Below are positions 34,068 to 43,299 of a DNA stretch of 49,105 nucleotides, one piece after another; the first letter of the stretch is position 1, and each line of letters begins with the position of its first letter. The notes below the pieces were generated by a model. That model saw only the letters and a list, made by a program, of their open reading frames with translations, was not told the origin of the DNA and made no database searches. The DNA comes from Chitinophagaceae bacterium (lineage in GTDB: Bacteria; Bacteroidota; Bacteroidia; Chitinophagales; Chitinophagaceae). The DNA lies in contig JAEUVK010000080.1 in assembly GCA_016787135.1 (NCBI GenBank), positions 1 through 49,105 on the forward strand. Reading direction: 5' to 3'. Both the position numbers and the translations under genes were made by a program.

Positions 34068-35975
34068 TTACTGCTTTAGCTGTAAAAAGCCGGAGTCTGC
34101 GACTTCAATTTTATTTTCAGCCTGTAGGAACTCGATCACCTTCCATACTTTTTCCTTTTTGATACCACCTAATCGCAACATCAGGTCTTTGATAAACAGT
34201 TTTTCATTTTCTACTACCGCATAAATATGGGAATGAATACTTTCAAATTCTTCTTTGGTGAGTGTAACCGTTTTTCGCCGGAGACAATTATCACAGATAC
34301 CGCATGACCTGATATCCTTATCACCAAAATAAACACCTATCATCCGGCTGCGGCAGTCTGCCTCTTCCTTTACATAACGGACCATTTCTGCCACCCGCTG
34401 TTGAAATATTTCCTTACGCTTTTGGTATGCAGCAATATTGACTGTAAGCTCCTCCGCTTTTACCCTGTTTCGCATTAATAATAACTGCGGTGAATCTTTC
34501 CTGGGCGTGTAGTCAATGATACGGGCCGCATGCAATTGCAACAACTGCTTTTTTACTTCCTCTGCCTCTTTACGGGCCAGCTGGGCTACCTGCAGCTCGG
34601 ATATAGTACAGGTATGATCAAAGATCCCTCCATAAGCTCTAAGTAAAGATTTGATGACCGGTTCCAGCATCGGGTTATCTTTCTCAAACTGGTATAAGTA
34701 ATCTTTCGTCGCAGTGAATTGAACGGTTGACGGTAAAAAGATCTGCTCATTAAAGGAAAGCCAACCCTCCTGTTCCAGCGCTTTGAGGGAATAAACGGCA
34801 GTATGGCTGTTAATTTTAAACTTCTTTAAAAAATCCGCCAGGTCAAAATCATAATACTCCCCCTCACCGGTACCTGCAGGCACCTGCAGGTAGTTAGCTA
34901 CTGCCAGGTAAACAGTCCTTATATCGGCTTGTGATGGAAACCGGATGGCCGGCATTTCCTGCAACTCCTGTATTTCTCTTTCATCGTATAAGAGAACAGC
35001 ATAAGCGGTTTTCCCATCCCTTCCTGCACGGCCCGCCTCCTGGTAGTAATTTTCCAGGCAATCCGGCACGTCTGCGTGAATCACAGTCCGTACATCAGGT
35101 TTGTCAATACCCATACCAAAAGCATTCGTGCAAACAATAACTCTTGTTTTATTATTGATCCAGGTTTCCTGCTTACCATTCCGCTCTTCCTGTGTTAAGC
35201 CGGCATGATAGTAATCAGCAGATATATTCTGCAGTTGCAGCAATTCGCTTATCTCTTTGGTTCTTTTCCTGCTTTTACAGTAAACAATGCCTGTACCGGG
35301 AACCCTGTTCAATATCTCAATGATCTTATTGATACGTGAGTCAACTTTGAAGACACTATATGAGAGGTTAGGCCGCTCAAATGACTGCCTGAAAATTGCT
35401 GGTTTTGTGAATGATAATCTGTCGCAAATATCTTTTTGCACATCAGGTGTAGCCGAAGCAGTCAGTGCCAGTACAGGAACATCGGGTAGTTCCTCTCTTA
35501 ATGCAGCTATTCGTAAATATGGCGGCCGGAAATCATATCCCCATTGCGAAATGCAATGCGCTTCATCCACCGCAACAAGATTAATATGCATGCCTGGCAG
35601 ATATTCTTTGAATAAAGATGTCTCCAAACGCTCCGGTGAAATGTAAAGAAATTTACAATTGCTATTGGTAACTGTTTCCAAAGTATGAATGACCTCTTTG
35701 CGGCTCATTCCGGAAAAAATGGAATATGCCGTAATACCCTTTTTGCGGAGATTCTCCACCTGGTCTTTCATTAAAGCAATAAGGGGGGAAATGACAAGAC
35801 ACATTCCTTCTTTACCCATAGCCGGCACCTGGTAGCAAAGTGATTTACCTCCACCGGTCGGCATCAGCGCCAATGAATCAATACCTGACAAAACAGAATG
35901 AATGATATCTTCCTGTAAAGGGCGAAAGGCGTTAAAGCCCCAGTATTGTTTTAATATCTGGTGAATGTTAAGCAA
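34068..35975 (-). CDS. recQ: ATP-dependent DNA helicase RecQ
   Basis: A 3'-5' helicase of recombination and fork repair. It is 635 residues. Walker A LMPTGGGKSLCYQVP, the DEAH box AVDEAHCISQWGYDFR and motif VI QEAGRAGRDG are all present. The zinc-binding domain near 530-560 has its cysteines (DIRSCGICDNCLRRK), followed by a winged helix and no clear HRDC domain, as is common in short Bacteroidota RecQ proteins. The start is TTG (LNIHQILKQYWGF): no ATG precedes the first helicase motif. It follows the copper ATPase gene by 47 bases on the same strand. Confidence 0.93.
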   Translation of the reverse strand: MLNIHQILKQYWGFNAFRPLQEDIIHSVLSGIDSLALMPTGGGKSLCYQVPAMGKEGMCLVISPLIALMKDQVENLRKKGITAYSIFSGMSRKEVIHTLETVTNSNCKFLYISPERLETSLFKEYLPGMHINLVAVDEAHCISQWGYDFRPPYLRIAALREELPDVPVLALTASATPDVQKDICDRLSFTKPAIFRQSFERPNLSYSVFKVDSRINKIIEILNRVPGTGIVYCKSRKRTKEISELLQLQNISADYYHAGLTQEERNGKQETWINNKTRVIVCTNAFGMGIDKPDVRTVIHADVPDCLENYYQEAGRAGRDGKTAYAVLLYDEREIQELQEMPAIRFPSQADIRTVYLAVANYLQVPAGTGEGEYYDFDLADFLKKFKINSHTAVYSLKALEQEGWLSFNEQIFLPSTVQFTATKDYLYQFEKDNPMLEPVIKSLLRAYGGIFDHTCTISELQVAQLARKEAEEVKKQLLQLHAARIIDYTPRKDSPQLLLMRNRVKAEELTVNIAAYQKRKEIFQQRVAEMVRYVKEEADCRSRMIGVYFGDKDIRSCGICDNCLRRKTVTLTKEEFESIHSHIYAVVENEKLFIKDLMLRLGGIKKEKVWKVIEFLQAENKIEVADSGFLQLKQ

Positions 35976-36022
35976 GGAACAGGTATCCCGGATGATGAAG
36001 TTAGGGAAAGTAAACGTTCTGC

Positions 36023-38161
36023 TTATTCAACCTTTTTGATAAAAAGTCTGCCGGAATTGATCGCCAGCACCACATCACTCAATCCCATTACTAATGCACC
36101 AAATGTCGGGGTCAGGAACCCTAATGCAGCAACAGGAATAGCTACAATATTATAGGCAAAAGCCCAGAATAGATTTTGCTTTATTGTAAGATAAGTATGT
36201 TTACCCAGCCCCAGTGCTGTAGGCAATTTTGTCAAGCCGCTATTCATCAGTACCACCTGTGCGGTCTGTGTTGCGATCTGTGACGCTTCGCTTAAAGAAA
36301 TGCCGATCGTTGCCTTAGCCAAAGCGGGTGCATCATTAATACCATCGCCCACCATAGCGGTCGGGGCTACCGCATTTAACTCAGCGATTTTGTGCAGCTT
36401 TTGTTCAGGGCTCTGTTCGGCGATCACTTCATCTATACCTAACTGGTCAGCCAGTTCTTTTACCCGGTCATATTTATCTCCGCTTAATAAAATTGTTTTG
36501 ACGTTCTTTCCATGCAGGTAATTTACCACCGTTTTAGCCTCCGGCCGTACCTCATCGATAACATCCACCCACCCCAGCAATTCGTTGTTCCTTTGTATAT
36601 AAACATTGTGGCCATTGTCACCTGAAAAATGTCCGGCATTCTTAAATGATCCTGCTTTATAAACATTACCGTCTTTATCTTCCGCCGTCATTCCCAGTCC
36701 TTTTATCTCTTCCACTTTTTTCCAGCGTATCTCGTCCCTTGCTTTCCATTCTGCAGTAATGCCCGTTGCGATCGGGTGGTTGGAATATTTTTCGAGTGAA
36801 TAAACTATCTTTTTAAAATCATCTTCTTTCAATGAATCACTTTGTATTTTCCAATTTCCGATCGTGAATTTCCCCGTTGTCAGTGTCCCTGTTTTATCAA
36901 ACACTACCTGTGTGATATCCTTGAATGATTCAAGGCTCGTAGCATTCCGGAACAGTATCCCATTTCTTGCCCCCCGGCCTAAGCCTACTGCAATCGCCGC
37001 AGGTGTGGCCAACCCCATAGCACAGGGACAGGCGATCACCAGTACAGCTATGCTCCTCATTAATGCCGAAGTAAAATCATCCAGTACGATCCAGTTCACT
37101 ATCAATGTAAGAACGGCAATGCCCAATACAACCGGAACAAAAATGGCGCTGATCTTGTCAGCCAACAACTGAACGGGAGGCTTTTCCCCCTGGGCCCTTT
37201 TTACGAGGTTAATGATGCCTGCCAGAACAGTATCATTACCGACGGCAGTTACCTGTGCTTTTACCGTTCCGTCATGAATGATACTACCGCTGATCAGCTT
37301 GTCCTTGCTGATCTTATGAACAGGCACACTCTCCCCGGTAAGTAATGACTCATTCACATGCACATCGCCCCACAATATTTTACAATCAGCAGGAACCTGT
37401 TCGCCGCTTTTTATTAAGATAAGGTCACCGGTTCTCAACTCTGTATTTTCAACAGCGAATATTTGTTCATTATGCTGATCATCATAAGCGATCATATTGG
37501 CCATCACTTTCTGCGACCTTGCCAGCTTATTCAGTTCCCGCTGGGTAGAATGCACCGAAGCATCTTCCATATAATTGCCAAGAAAGACCAGTGTGATGAT
37601 AGTAGCTGTTGTTTCATAGAACATATAGTGCTGCGCCTGCCCGGTCAGTGTACCGTATAAACTATATACAAAGGCGGCTGTCGCTCCCAATGCGACCAAT
37701 ACATTCATATTGGGAATACCGTTACGAAGACTTTTCCAGGCACTTCTGCCAAAGAATTGCATACCTGCCAGATAGACCGGAACAGTCAATGCTAATTGTG
37801 TCCCCGGTTTCATCAGCCAGTGTATTTCCAGACCCGGTATCATATGAAGCATGAGGGTAGCAGTAAAAGGGAAACAGAACCAGAACCGTTGAAGATGGGT
37901 GGAGAGAAAAGGTTTCCGGTTAGCCGTTGCCAGTTGCTGGTTAATTGTTCCTGACTGGTCATTTACGACTACATAACCTAACTCTTTAATCCCTGTTGCC
38001 AGTTTTTCTTTTGTGCCTTTTCCATTCATATCAAATATGACATCGCCTGTGCCAAAATTCACTTTTACATCCTTCATCCCTTCTTTTTCCAGGTAACGAC
38101 GGATGGTAAGGGCACAATTGGTACAATCCATTCCTTCTACTTTCCATTGAACTTTTTCCAT
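36023..38161 (-). CDS. copA: Copper-type P1B ATPase (CopA family)
   Basis: A 712-residue metal-exporting P-type ATPase of the inner membrane. One N-terminal HMA domain has GMDCTNC (C13, C16). The transmembrane CPC motif is at residues 378-380 (IACPCAMGLATPAA), the phosphorylation motif at D422 (FDKTGTLTTG), and the hinge is GDGINDAPALA. CPC plus a single HMA points to Cu(I) efflux, although Ag is handled too. The last transmembrane segment reads MGLSDVVLAIN where Cu(I) pumps usually have MxxSS, so one expected serine is Asp. A -7 element lies upstream. recQ follows. Confidence 0.88.
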   Translation of the reverse strand: MEKVQWKVEGMDCTNCALTIRRYLEKEGMKDVKVNFGTGDVIFDMNGKGTKEKLATGIKELGYVVVNDQSGTINQQLATANRKPFLSTHLQRFWFCFPFTATLMLHMIPGLEIHWLMKPGTQLALTVPVYLAGMQFFGRSAWKSLRNGIPNMNVLVALGATAAFVYSLYGTLTGQAQHYMFYETTATIITLVFLGNYMEDASVHSTQRELNKLARSQKVMANMIAYDDQHNEQIFAVENTELRTGDLILIKSGEQVPADCKILWGDVHVNESLLTGESVPVHKISKDKLISGSIIHDGTVKAQVTAVGNDTVLAGIINLVKRAQGEKPPVQLLADKISAIFVPVVLGIAVLTLIVNWIVLDDFTSALMRSIAVLVIACPCAMGLATPAAIAVGLGRGARNGILFRNATSLESFKDITQVVFDKTGTLTTGKFTIGNWKIQSDSLKEDDFKKIVYSLEKYSNHPIATGITAEWKARDEIRWKKVEEIKGLGMTAEDKDGNVYKAGSFKNAGHFSGDNGHNVYIQRNNELLGWVDVIDEVRPEAKTVVNYLHGKNVKTILLSGDKYDRVKELADQLGIDEVIAEQSPEQKLHKIAELNAVAPTAMVGDGINDAPALAKATIGISLSEASQIATQTAQVVLMNSGLTKLPTALGLGKHTYLTIKQNLFWAFAYNIVAIPVAALGFLTPTFGALVMGLSDVVLAINSGRLFIKKVE

Positions 38162-38181
38162 ATTCCTGTCTTTCTATAGTG

Positions 38182-38189
38182 CAAAATTA
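38182..38189 (-). promoter_or_regulatory. Probable -7 element of the copper ATPase gene
   Basis: CAAAATTA on the plus strand reads TAATTTTG on the minus strand, matching TAnnTTTG, 21 bases upstream of the ATG. No matching -33 box is found, and no CsoR/CueR-like dyad is obvious. Confidence 0.45.
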
Positions 38190-38254
38190 TCAAACCGCTT
38201 TTCGCCAGTCTATGACTTACAACAATATCTTGGCAACATGGTTGCTAATCCTGT

Positions 38255-38262
38255 TATTTTTG
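38255..38262 (+). promoter_or_regulatory. -7 element just before the tsaE start codon
   Basis: TATTTTTG matches the -7 consensus, but the ATG follows only four bases later, at 38267. Transcription would start at or within the start codon, suggesting a leaderless mRNA. The nearest -33-like CTTG is 22 bases upstream. Confidence 0.4.
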
Positions 38263-38266
38263 TGCA

Positions 38267-38692
38267 ATGGAGTTTCATTTTTCACTGAATAACATCAAAG
38301 AAATTGCAACAGCGTTTTGGAAATCCGCAGGTGATACCAAAGTATTTGCTTTTCATGGCCTGATGGGGGCCGGTAAAACAACATTCATTCATGCACTCTG
38401 CGATGCAAAAGGAGTAAAAGACACTGTAGGAAGTCCTACATTTTCTATCATCAATGAATATGCCTATACAGAGAATGGCAGCACAAAGAAAATGTTTCAT
38501 TTGGACCTTTACCGGCTGAAGGATGAAGAAGAAGCTATACAGGCCGGAGTGGAAGACTGCTTGTACAGTGATCATATCTGCCTGGTAGAGTGGCCGGAAA
38601 AAGCGCCGGGTATATTCCCGGAAAATACGCTGCATGTGTATATAGATATCATAGATTCTGCCAACAGGAAGTTGGGTATAGGCGATAAATAA
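38267..38692 (+). CDS. tsaE: tRNA threonylcarbamoyladenosine biosynthesis ATPase TsaE
   Basis: The ATPase that works with TsaB and TsaD to make t6A in tRNAs reading ANN codons. It is 141 residues, the family length. Walker A is GLMGAGKTTFIHALC, the switch segment is VGSPTFSIINEY, followed by HLDLYRLKDEEE and LVEWPEKA, all standard. No tsaB or tsaD is adjacent. The alanine dehydrogenase gene follows after 44 bases and has its own promoter overlapping the tsaE end. Confidence 0.95.
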   Translation: MEFHFSLNNIKEIATAFWKSAGDTKVFAFHGLMGAGKTTFIHALCDAKGVKDTVGSPTFSIINEYAYTENGSTKKMFHLDLYRLKDEEEAIQAGVEDCLYSDHICLVEWPEKAPGIFPENTLHVYIDIIDSANRKLGIGDK

Positions 38693-38702
38693 GCTAATTT
38701 TG
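38671..38702 (+). promoter_or_regulatory. Promoter of alanine dehydrogenase
   Basis: GTTG at 38671-38674, 20 bases, TAATTTTG at 38695-38702 (exact -7 match). The -33 part lies inside the end of tsaE. Predicted start near 38707 leaves a 30-base leader. Confidence 0.6.
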
Positions 38703-38736
38703 ATAGCTTCCCAGCCCTAAAGGGAGTAAATCTTTC

Positions 38737-39951
38737 ATGAGCCAGCAGAAACCTAAAATAAGCACCTCCTTCAGCTACGAAACATTAGAAGAAACGCTGG
38801 ACATAAAGCCAAAGTCGCAGGGAATGATGATCGGGATACCGAAGGAAATTGCTTTCCAGGAAAACCGTATTGCCCTGGTGCCTGATGCTGTAAGTGTGCT
38901 CATTAATAACGGGCATAGCGTGGTGATCGAACATAATGCTGGTGAAGCTTCTCATTACCGGGATAAAGATTACAGCGAAGCCGGTGCAAAGATCGTATAT
39001 GACCGTGCCGAGGTTTTTAAATGTCCCGTACTGGTCAAAAGCGCCCCGATCATTGAAGAAGATATTCCATTGCTCCAATTTAACCAGGTCATTATCTCTC
39101 CTATTCACCTTTCTGTTTTGAAGGCCGAACTGCTGGAGAAAATGATGGAGAAAAAGATCACCGCTATTTCCTTTGAGAACCTCAAAGATGACAGCGATTC
39201 TTATCCCATTGTTCGGAGCATGAGCGAGATCGCCGGAAGTGCTGTCATGCTGATTGCCGCACAATATTTAAGCTCGGCTAATCATGGAAAAGGTGTTTTG
39301 TTAGGGGGCATTTCTGGTATTGCTCCTACAAAGGTTATTATTATCGGTGCAGGTATTGTGGGCGAATATGCAGCAAGAGCCGCACTGGCGCTGGGTGCAT
39401 CGGTGAAAGTTTTTGACAATAGTGTTTATCGTCTGAAACGGCTTCAGAACAATATCGGTCATCGTTTATGGACATCTGTAATAGAACCCCGGATGCTGGC
39501 CAAACAATTAAAGACCTGCGAAGTGGCGGTGGGAGCATTAAGTTCTGAAACAGGCAGAACACCGATGGTGGTGACAGAAGAAATGGTGAGTAATATGCGA
39601 CCCGGGTCTGTGGTCATTGATGTAAGTATTGACCGGGGCGGCTGTTTTGAAACGTCAGAGATCACTTCGCATGAACACCCGATATTCATGAAATATGGCG
39701 TGATACATTATTGCGTTCCCAATATCCCTTCTGGTTTTGCCCGCACTGCTTCTCAGGCTATCAGCAATGTGCTGATGCCACTTTTGCTGGAAGCCGGCGA
39801 TGAAGGTGGATTTGAAAAATTAGTATGGCATAAAGTACACCTGCGCAGTGGCATCTATCTTTTCAAAGGCTCACTGACCAATTTCTATCTCAGCGAACGT
39901 TTTGACCTGAAATATACAGACCTGAACCTGCTGATAGCCAGTCAGCGATAG
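38737..39951 (+). CDS. ald: Alanine dehydrogenase
   Basis: An NAD-dependent enzyme interconverting alanine and pyruvate plus ammonia. It is 404 residues, about 30 longer at the N-terminus than the classic enzyme. The substrate-binding arginine and surrounding IPKEIAFQENRIALVP open the catalytic domain, followed by VLVKSAP (lysine) and ISPIHLS (histidine). The nucleotide-binding GAGIVGEYAARAALALGA and the IDVSIDRGGCFETS segment are diagnostic. The extended N-terminus (SQQKPKISTSFSYETLEETL) is common in Bacteroidota relatives. The enzyme may serve nitrogen assimilation or alanine use. Confidence 0.92.
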   Translation: MSQQKPKISTSFSYETLEETLDIKPKSQGMMIGIPKEIAFQENRIALVPDAVSVLINNGHSVVIEHNAGEASHYRDKDYSEAGAKIVYDRAEVFKCPVLVKSAPIIEEDIPLLQFNQVIISPIHLSVLKAELLEKMMEKKITAISFENLKDDSDSYPIVRSMSEIAGSAVMLIAAQYLSSANHGKGVLLGGISGIAPTKVIIIGAGIVGEYAARAALALGASVKVFDNSVYRLKRLQNNIGHRLWTSVIEPRMLAKQLKTCEVAVGALSSETGRTPMVVTEEMVSNMRPGSVVIDVSIDRGGCFETSEITSHEHPIFMKYGVIHYCVPNIPSGFARTASQAISNVLMPLLLEAGDEGGFEKLVWHKVHLRSGIYLFKGSLTNFYLSERFDLKYTDLNLLIASQR

Positions 39952-40047
39952 CAGTCTCCGCATTTTCTTTTTCCGGAAGTATTGAAAAGCAAAGAATTGC
40001 CGGGCATTGTTCCGTCCGTTAACATCCGATTAGCAAATAACTTAATC

Positions 40048-40059
40048 AAACATTTGTTT
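40048..40059. promoter_or_regulatory. Operator-like dyad 1 of the efflux operon
   Basis: AAACATTTGTTT, with half-sites AAACA and TGTTT around a TT centre. It contains the TTTG -33 box of the tetR promoter. An identical copy starts 17 bases downstream. Confidence 0.7.
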
Positions 40060-40083
40060 AAATTAAACATTTGTTTAGCTTTG
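40053..40083 (+). promoter_or_regulatory. Promoter of the tetR-tolC-emrAB-like operon
   Basis: TTTG at 40053-40056, 19-base spacer, TAGCTTTG at 40076-40083, a perfect -33/-7 match. Transcription should begin near 40088, 20 bases before the tetR ATG. Both boxes overlap the operator-like dyads. Confidence 0.8.
40065..40076. promoter_or_regulatory. Operator-like dyad 2 of the efflux operon
   Basis: Second exact copy of AAACATTTGTTT, ending at the first base of the -7 element TAGCTTTG. Binding by the TetR protein here would block RNA polymerase, consistent with autorepression (inference). Confidence 0.7.
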
Positions 40084-40107
40084 CCCCTCATTTTCAAACA
40101 TGCCGGT

Positions 40108-40737
40108 ATGGAATACAACGATAAACAAATACAGATCATGGAGACAGCAGAAATACTTTTTGCAGAAAAAGGGTTCAACGGCACTTCTGTCAGGGATATA
40201 GCCGATAAAGCCAATGTAAACCTCGCCATGATCTCCTATTATTTTGGTTCAAAAGAAAAGCTACTGGAAGCCTTGTTCAGCTACCGGGGCGAATATATCA
40301 AACTGAAACTGGAAAGCATGATCGGGAATAAGGAACTCAGTTCCATGGACAAAATGAACACATTGATAGATCACTACATTGACAAGATCATGAGCCAGCA
40401 ATGCTTTTCCCGTATTATGGTGAGGGAGCAGGTAGTGAATCATACCGGCACGACCGCCGAACTGATATTTGAAATGAAAAAGCGGAACCAGGAGCTCATC
40501 ACAAAACTGATCCACGAAGGCCAGAAAAAAGGTGAATTCAGAAAGAATATTGATGTGCCTTTGATGATGGCGACATTGGTCGGAACGGCGAATAACATGG
40601 TCACCACCCAGCACTATTACCGTAACATTAATCACCTTCTATCTATAACGGACGAGGAATTTCAAAAACATATCCGTAAAAAACTAAGCCAGCATTTAAA
40701 AAAAATATTTAAAGTAATACTGACAAATGAAGAATAA
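40108..40737 (+). CDS. TetR-family repressor of the efflux operon
   Basis: A 209-residue regulator. The N-terminal helix-turn-helix is textbook (AEKGFNGTSVRDIADKANVN, then ISYYFGSKEKLLEALF). The C-terminal ligand-binding domain is helical. ATG at 40108 (MEYNDKQ) chosen because the promoter lies at 40053-40083; the longer frame starts upstream of it. Its last 11 bases overlap the tolC-like gene, so it heads the operon. Two identical dyads cover its promoter, implying that it represses itself and the pump until an inducer binds. Confidence 0.92.
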   Translation: MEYNDKQIQIMETAEILFAEKGFNGTSVRDIADKANVNLAMISYYFGSKEKLLEALFSYRGEYIKLKLESMIGNKELSSMDKMNTLIDHYIDKIMSQQCFSRIMVREQVVNHTGTTAELIFEMKKRNQELITKLIHEGQKKGEFRKNIDVPLMMATLVGTANNMVTTQHYYRNINHLLSITDEEFQKHIRKKLSQHLKKIFKVILTNEE

Positions 40738-42055
40738 ACTGACTGATCTCGTCATTGTTTTATCCCTGCTTTCGTTACAGGCAAATGCACAGGAAAAGAA
40801 AATGCTGTCGCTGAACGAAGCGATCGACCTGAGTATTCAGAACAGCAAGCAATTAAAAATCAGTGATGCAAAAATCGAAGAAACAACGGCTGCTTTAAAG
40901 GAAGCTGTGGAAAGAAAACTGCCTGATGCAAAGGTCTCCGGCTCTTATCTCCGTCTGAACACAGCCAACTTCGATCTGAAGACAAAAAGCAGTAACAACA
41001 GCGGCAATACCGGCGAGTCCCCCAAAGTGTCGCAAGCCATGTATGGCCTGCTGAATGTATCATTACCCATCTATACCGGAGGCAAAATAAAATATGGAAT
41101 AGAATCTGCGCAGTTTTTGGAAAAGGCAACAAAATTAGATGCAGAAGAGGACAAAGATGAAGTGATACAAAATACCATTGAAGCCTTTGCCAATCTTTTC
41201 AAAGCAAAAACAGCAGTACGATTGGTAAAAGAAAACCTGGTGCAGGCGCAGCAACGGGCAAAAGATCTCAGCAACCTGGAAAAGAATGGCTTGCTGGCCC
41301 GTAACGACTTGCTGAAAGCCGAACTGCAATCATCCGACACAGAACTGAATCTGCTTGATGCAGAAAACAACTGGCAAATAGCCAATATCAATATGAACCT
41401 GATGCTCGGCTTATCCACTTCCACCGAACTGGTATTAGATACAGCAGGGATAGAAAAGAAAGAAGATAGCCGTGTACTGGACGACTATTTAAATGCTGCA
41501 CTGGGCAGCCGCAAGGATATGATGGCTATTGACTACAGGAAAAAAGCAGCCGAATCAGGGGTTAAAGCAACGAAAGGAGAACTGTATCCAAGCCTTGCGC
41601 TGACGGGTGGCTATATTGCTGCTGATATTCCGAATGTATTTTCCGTAACCAATGCAGTAAATGTTGGTGTAGGCGTTTCTTACAATATTGGTTCGCTTTG
41701 GAAAACCAGATCAAAAGTAAAACAGGCGGAAGCAAGGGTAAAGCAATTCAGCATTACTGAATCAATAATGGATGACAATATCCGGCTACAGGTAAATAAA
41801 AGTTACCTGAACCTCCTCAGTAGCCGTAAGAAGATAGATGTTTACTTAAAAGCAGTAGAGCAGGCGCAGGAGAATTATCGTATAATCAAAAACAAGTTCG
41901 ATAATAACCTTGCCACTACCACCGAACTCCTGGATGCAGACGTAGCTCAGCTACAATCAAGACTCAGCTATACGCTGGCAAGGGCAGATGCATTTGTAGC
42001 GTATCATAAATTATTACAAACAACCGGTCTTCTGGGAGCTGAACTGAAAAAATAA
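40727..42055 (+). CDS. TolC-family outer-membrane efflux channel
   Basis: A 442-residue outer-membrane channel protein. Signal peptide to about residue 21 (LTDLVIVLSLLSLQANAQ), then the repeated OEP architecture with long coiled-coil helices (LNEAIDLSIQNSKQLKISDAKI) and the barrel strand VSLPIYTGGKIKYGIESAQ-like region. The second repeat begins near residue 250 with SRKDMMAIDYRKKAAESG. It forms the exit duct for the MFS pump encoded downstream. It overlaps the tetR gene by 11 bases and precedes the adaptor gene by 27. Confidence 0.92.
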   Translation: MKNKLTDLVIVLSLLSLQANAQEKKMLSLNEAIDLSIQNSKQLKISDAKIEETTAALKEAVERKLPDAKVSGSYLRLNTANFDLKTKSSNNSGNTGESPKVSQAMYGLLNVSLPIYTGGKIKYGIESAQFLEKATKLDAEEDKDEVIQNTIEAFANLFKAKTAVRLVKENLVQAQQRAKDLSNLEKNGLLARNDLLKAELQSSDTELNLLDAENNWQIANINMNLMLGLSTSTELVLDTAGIEKKEDSRVLDDYLNAALGSRKDMMAIDYRKKAAESGVKATKGELYPSLALTGGYIAADIPNVFSVTNAVNVGVGVSYNIGSLWKTRSKVKQAEARVKQFSITESIMDDNIRLQVNKSYLNLLSSRKKIDVYLKAVEQAQENYRIIKNKFDNNLATTTELLDADVAQLQSRLSYTLARADAFVAYHKLLQTTGLLGAELKK

Positions 42056-42082
42056 AATATTCACCATATCAAGTAAATCAAT

Positions 42083-43168
42083 ATGTCAACAAAAGGAACA
42101 AAAAGGAAAAAACCTGTTTTCATTATCATACTCGCAGTATTGGTGATCGGAGGAGCATGGTTCGGTATTTCTAAATACATACATAGCCTCCATCATGAAG
42201 ATACAGATGACGCACAGGTAAGTGCAGACATCAGTCCTGTTATACCCCGGGTGGCCGGCTATGTAATGGATGTCGCGGTCGCCGATAACCAGCGTGTAAA
42301 AAAAGGCGATACCCTGATGATACTGGATAACCGTGATTATGTTATAAAAGTAGAGCAGGCAGAAGCTGCTTTACAAATAGCGCAAAGTTCCCTGAACAGT
42401 GCAAAAGCCACTACATCAGCAGCCAAAGCAAATATTGCTACTTCACAGGCATCTGTCGGCACTGCAGATGCACAGATAGAGGCAGCGAAAGTGACATTAT
42501 GGAGAGCGACGCAGGATTATGAACGTTATGACAATCTTATCAAAGATCATTCGATCACGCAGCAGCAATATGAACAGGCTTTAGCAGCCAGACAATCTGC
42601 CGAAAAACAATTGGCCATTTTACAGGAACAAAAGAAACAGGCAACGCAGCAAACCAATGCTGTGGCCGTTCAAAGTAATGCTACTGCATCCCAGATCAAC
42701 GTAGCAGATGCTACTATACGCCAGAAGCAGGTGGAAGTAGAAGCTGCAAAACTCAACCTTTCCTATACTGTTATTACGGCCCCGCAGGATGGCCTGGTAT
42801 CGAAAGTGAACGTGCAGCCGGGACAATATGTACAAGCGGGGCAATCGTTGTTCAGTATTGTGCATAGTGAAAAAGTATGGGTGATCGCCAATTTTAAAGA
42901 AACACAACTTGATAAAATGAAAGAAGGGCAGAAGGTGATCATTAAAGCAGATGCTTACCCGGGCCATGGATTCGAAGCAAAGCTGACATCCTTCTCCCCT
43001 GCTACCGGTTCTACGTTTGCTTTACTTCCTCCTGATAATGCCAGTGGAAATTTTGTAAAAGTGGTGCAGCGCTTACCGGTAAAGATCGAATTCACTGATA
43101 TGGCTGACCCATTGGTAAAAAAGTTACGGCCTGGCATGAATGTGATGGTGGATGTTCATTTGAATTAG
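42083..43168 (+). CDS. EmrA/HlyD-family membrane-fusion adaptor
   Basis: A 361-residue periplasmic adaptor anchored by one N-terminal helix (PVFIIILAVLVIGGAWFGI, about residues 12-30). The lipoyl domain begins at TDDAQVSADISPVIPRVAGYV, followed by a long Ala/Gln-rich coiled coil (about 90-205), the second lipoyl half (YTVITAPQDGLVSKVNVQPG) and the beta-barrel. It bridges the EmrB-like pump and the TolC-like channel. Confidence 0.92.
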   Translation: MSTKGTKRKKPVFIIILAVLVIGGAWFGISKYIHSLHHEDTDDAQVSADISPVIPRVAGYVMDVAVADNQRVKKGDTLMILDNRDYVIKVEQAEAALQIAQSSLNSAKATTSAAKANIATSQASVGTADAQIEAAKVTLWRATQDYERYDNLIKDHSITQQQYEQALAARQSAEKQLAILQEQKKQATQQTNAVAVQSNATASQINVADATIRQKQVEVEAAKLNLSYTVITAPQDGLVSKVNVQPGQYVQAGQSLFSIVHSEKVWVIANFKETQLDKMKEGQKVIIKADAYPGHGFEAKLTSFSPATGSTFALLPPDNASGNFVKVVQRLPVKIEFTDMADPLVKKLRPGMNVMVDVHLN

Positions 43169-43299
43169 TGAACAGCAATTGACAAAGCGGGTCATAAGCA
43201 AGAGATTAATTTGATATCTATTTAAAAAACACATCCGTTGGTGCTTGATCAGTCATACCGGGTGTTGCAAAGCATCTTCAGGAGATATAGGATAGTACT

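Noticed and set aside
40727..40737. Possible frameshift where tetR and tolC overlap
   Set aside because: Both genes are full length with normal ends; the 11-base overlap is ordinary translational coupling.
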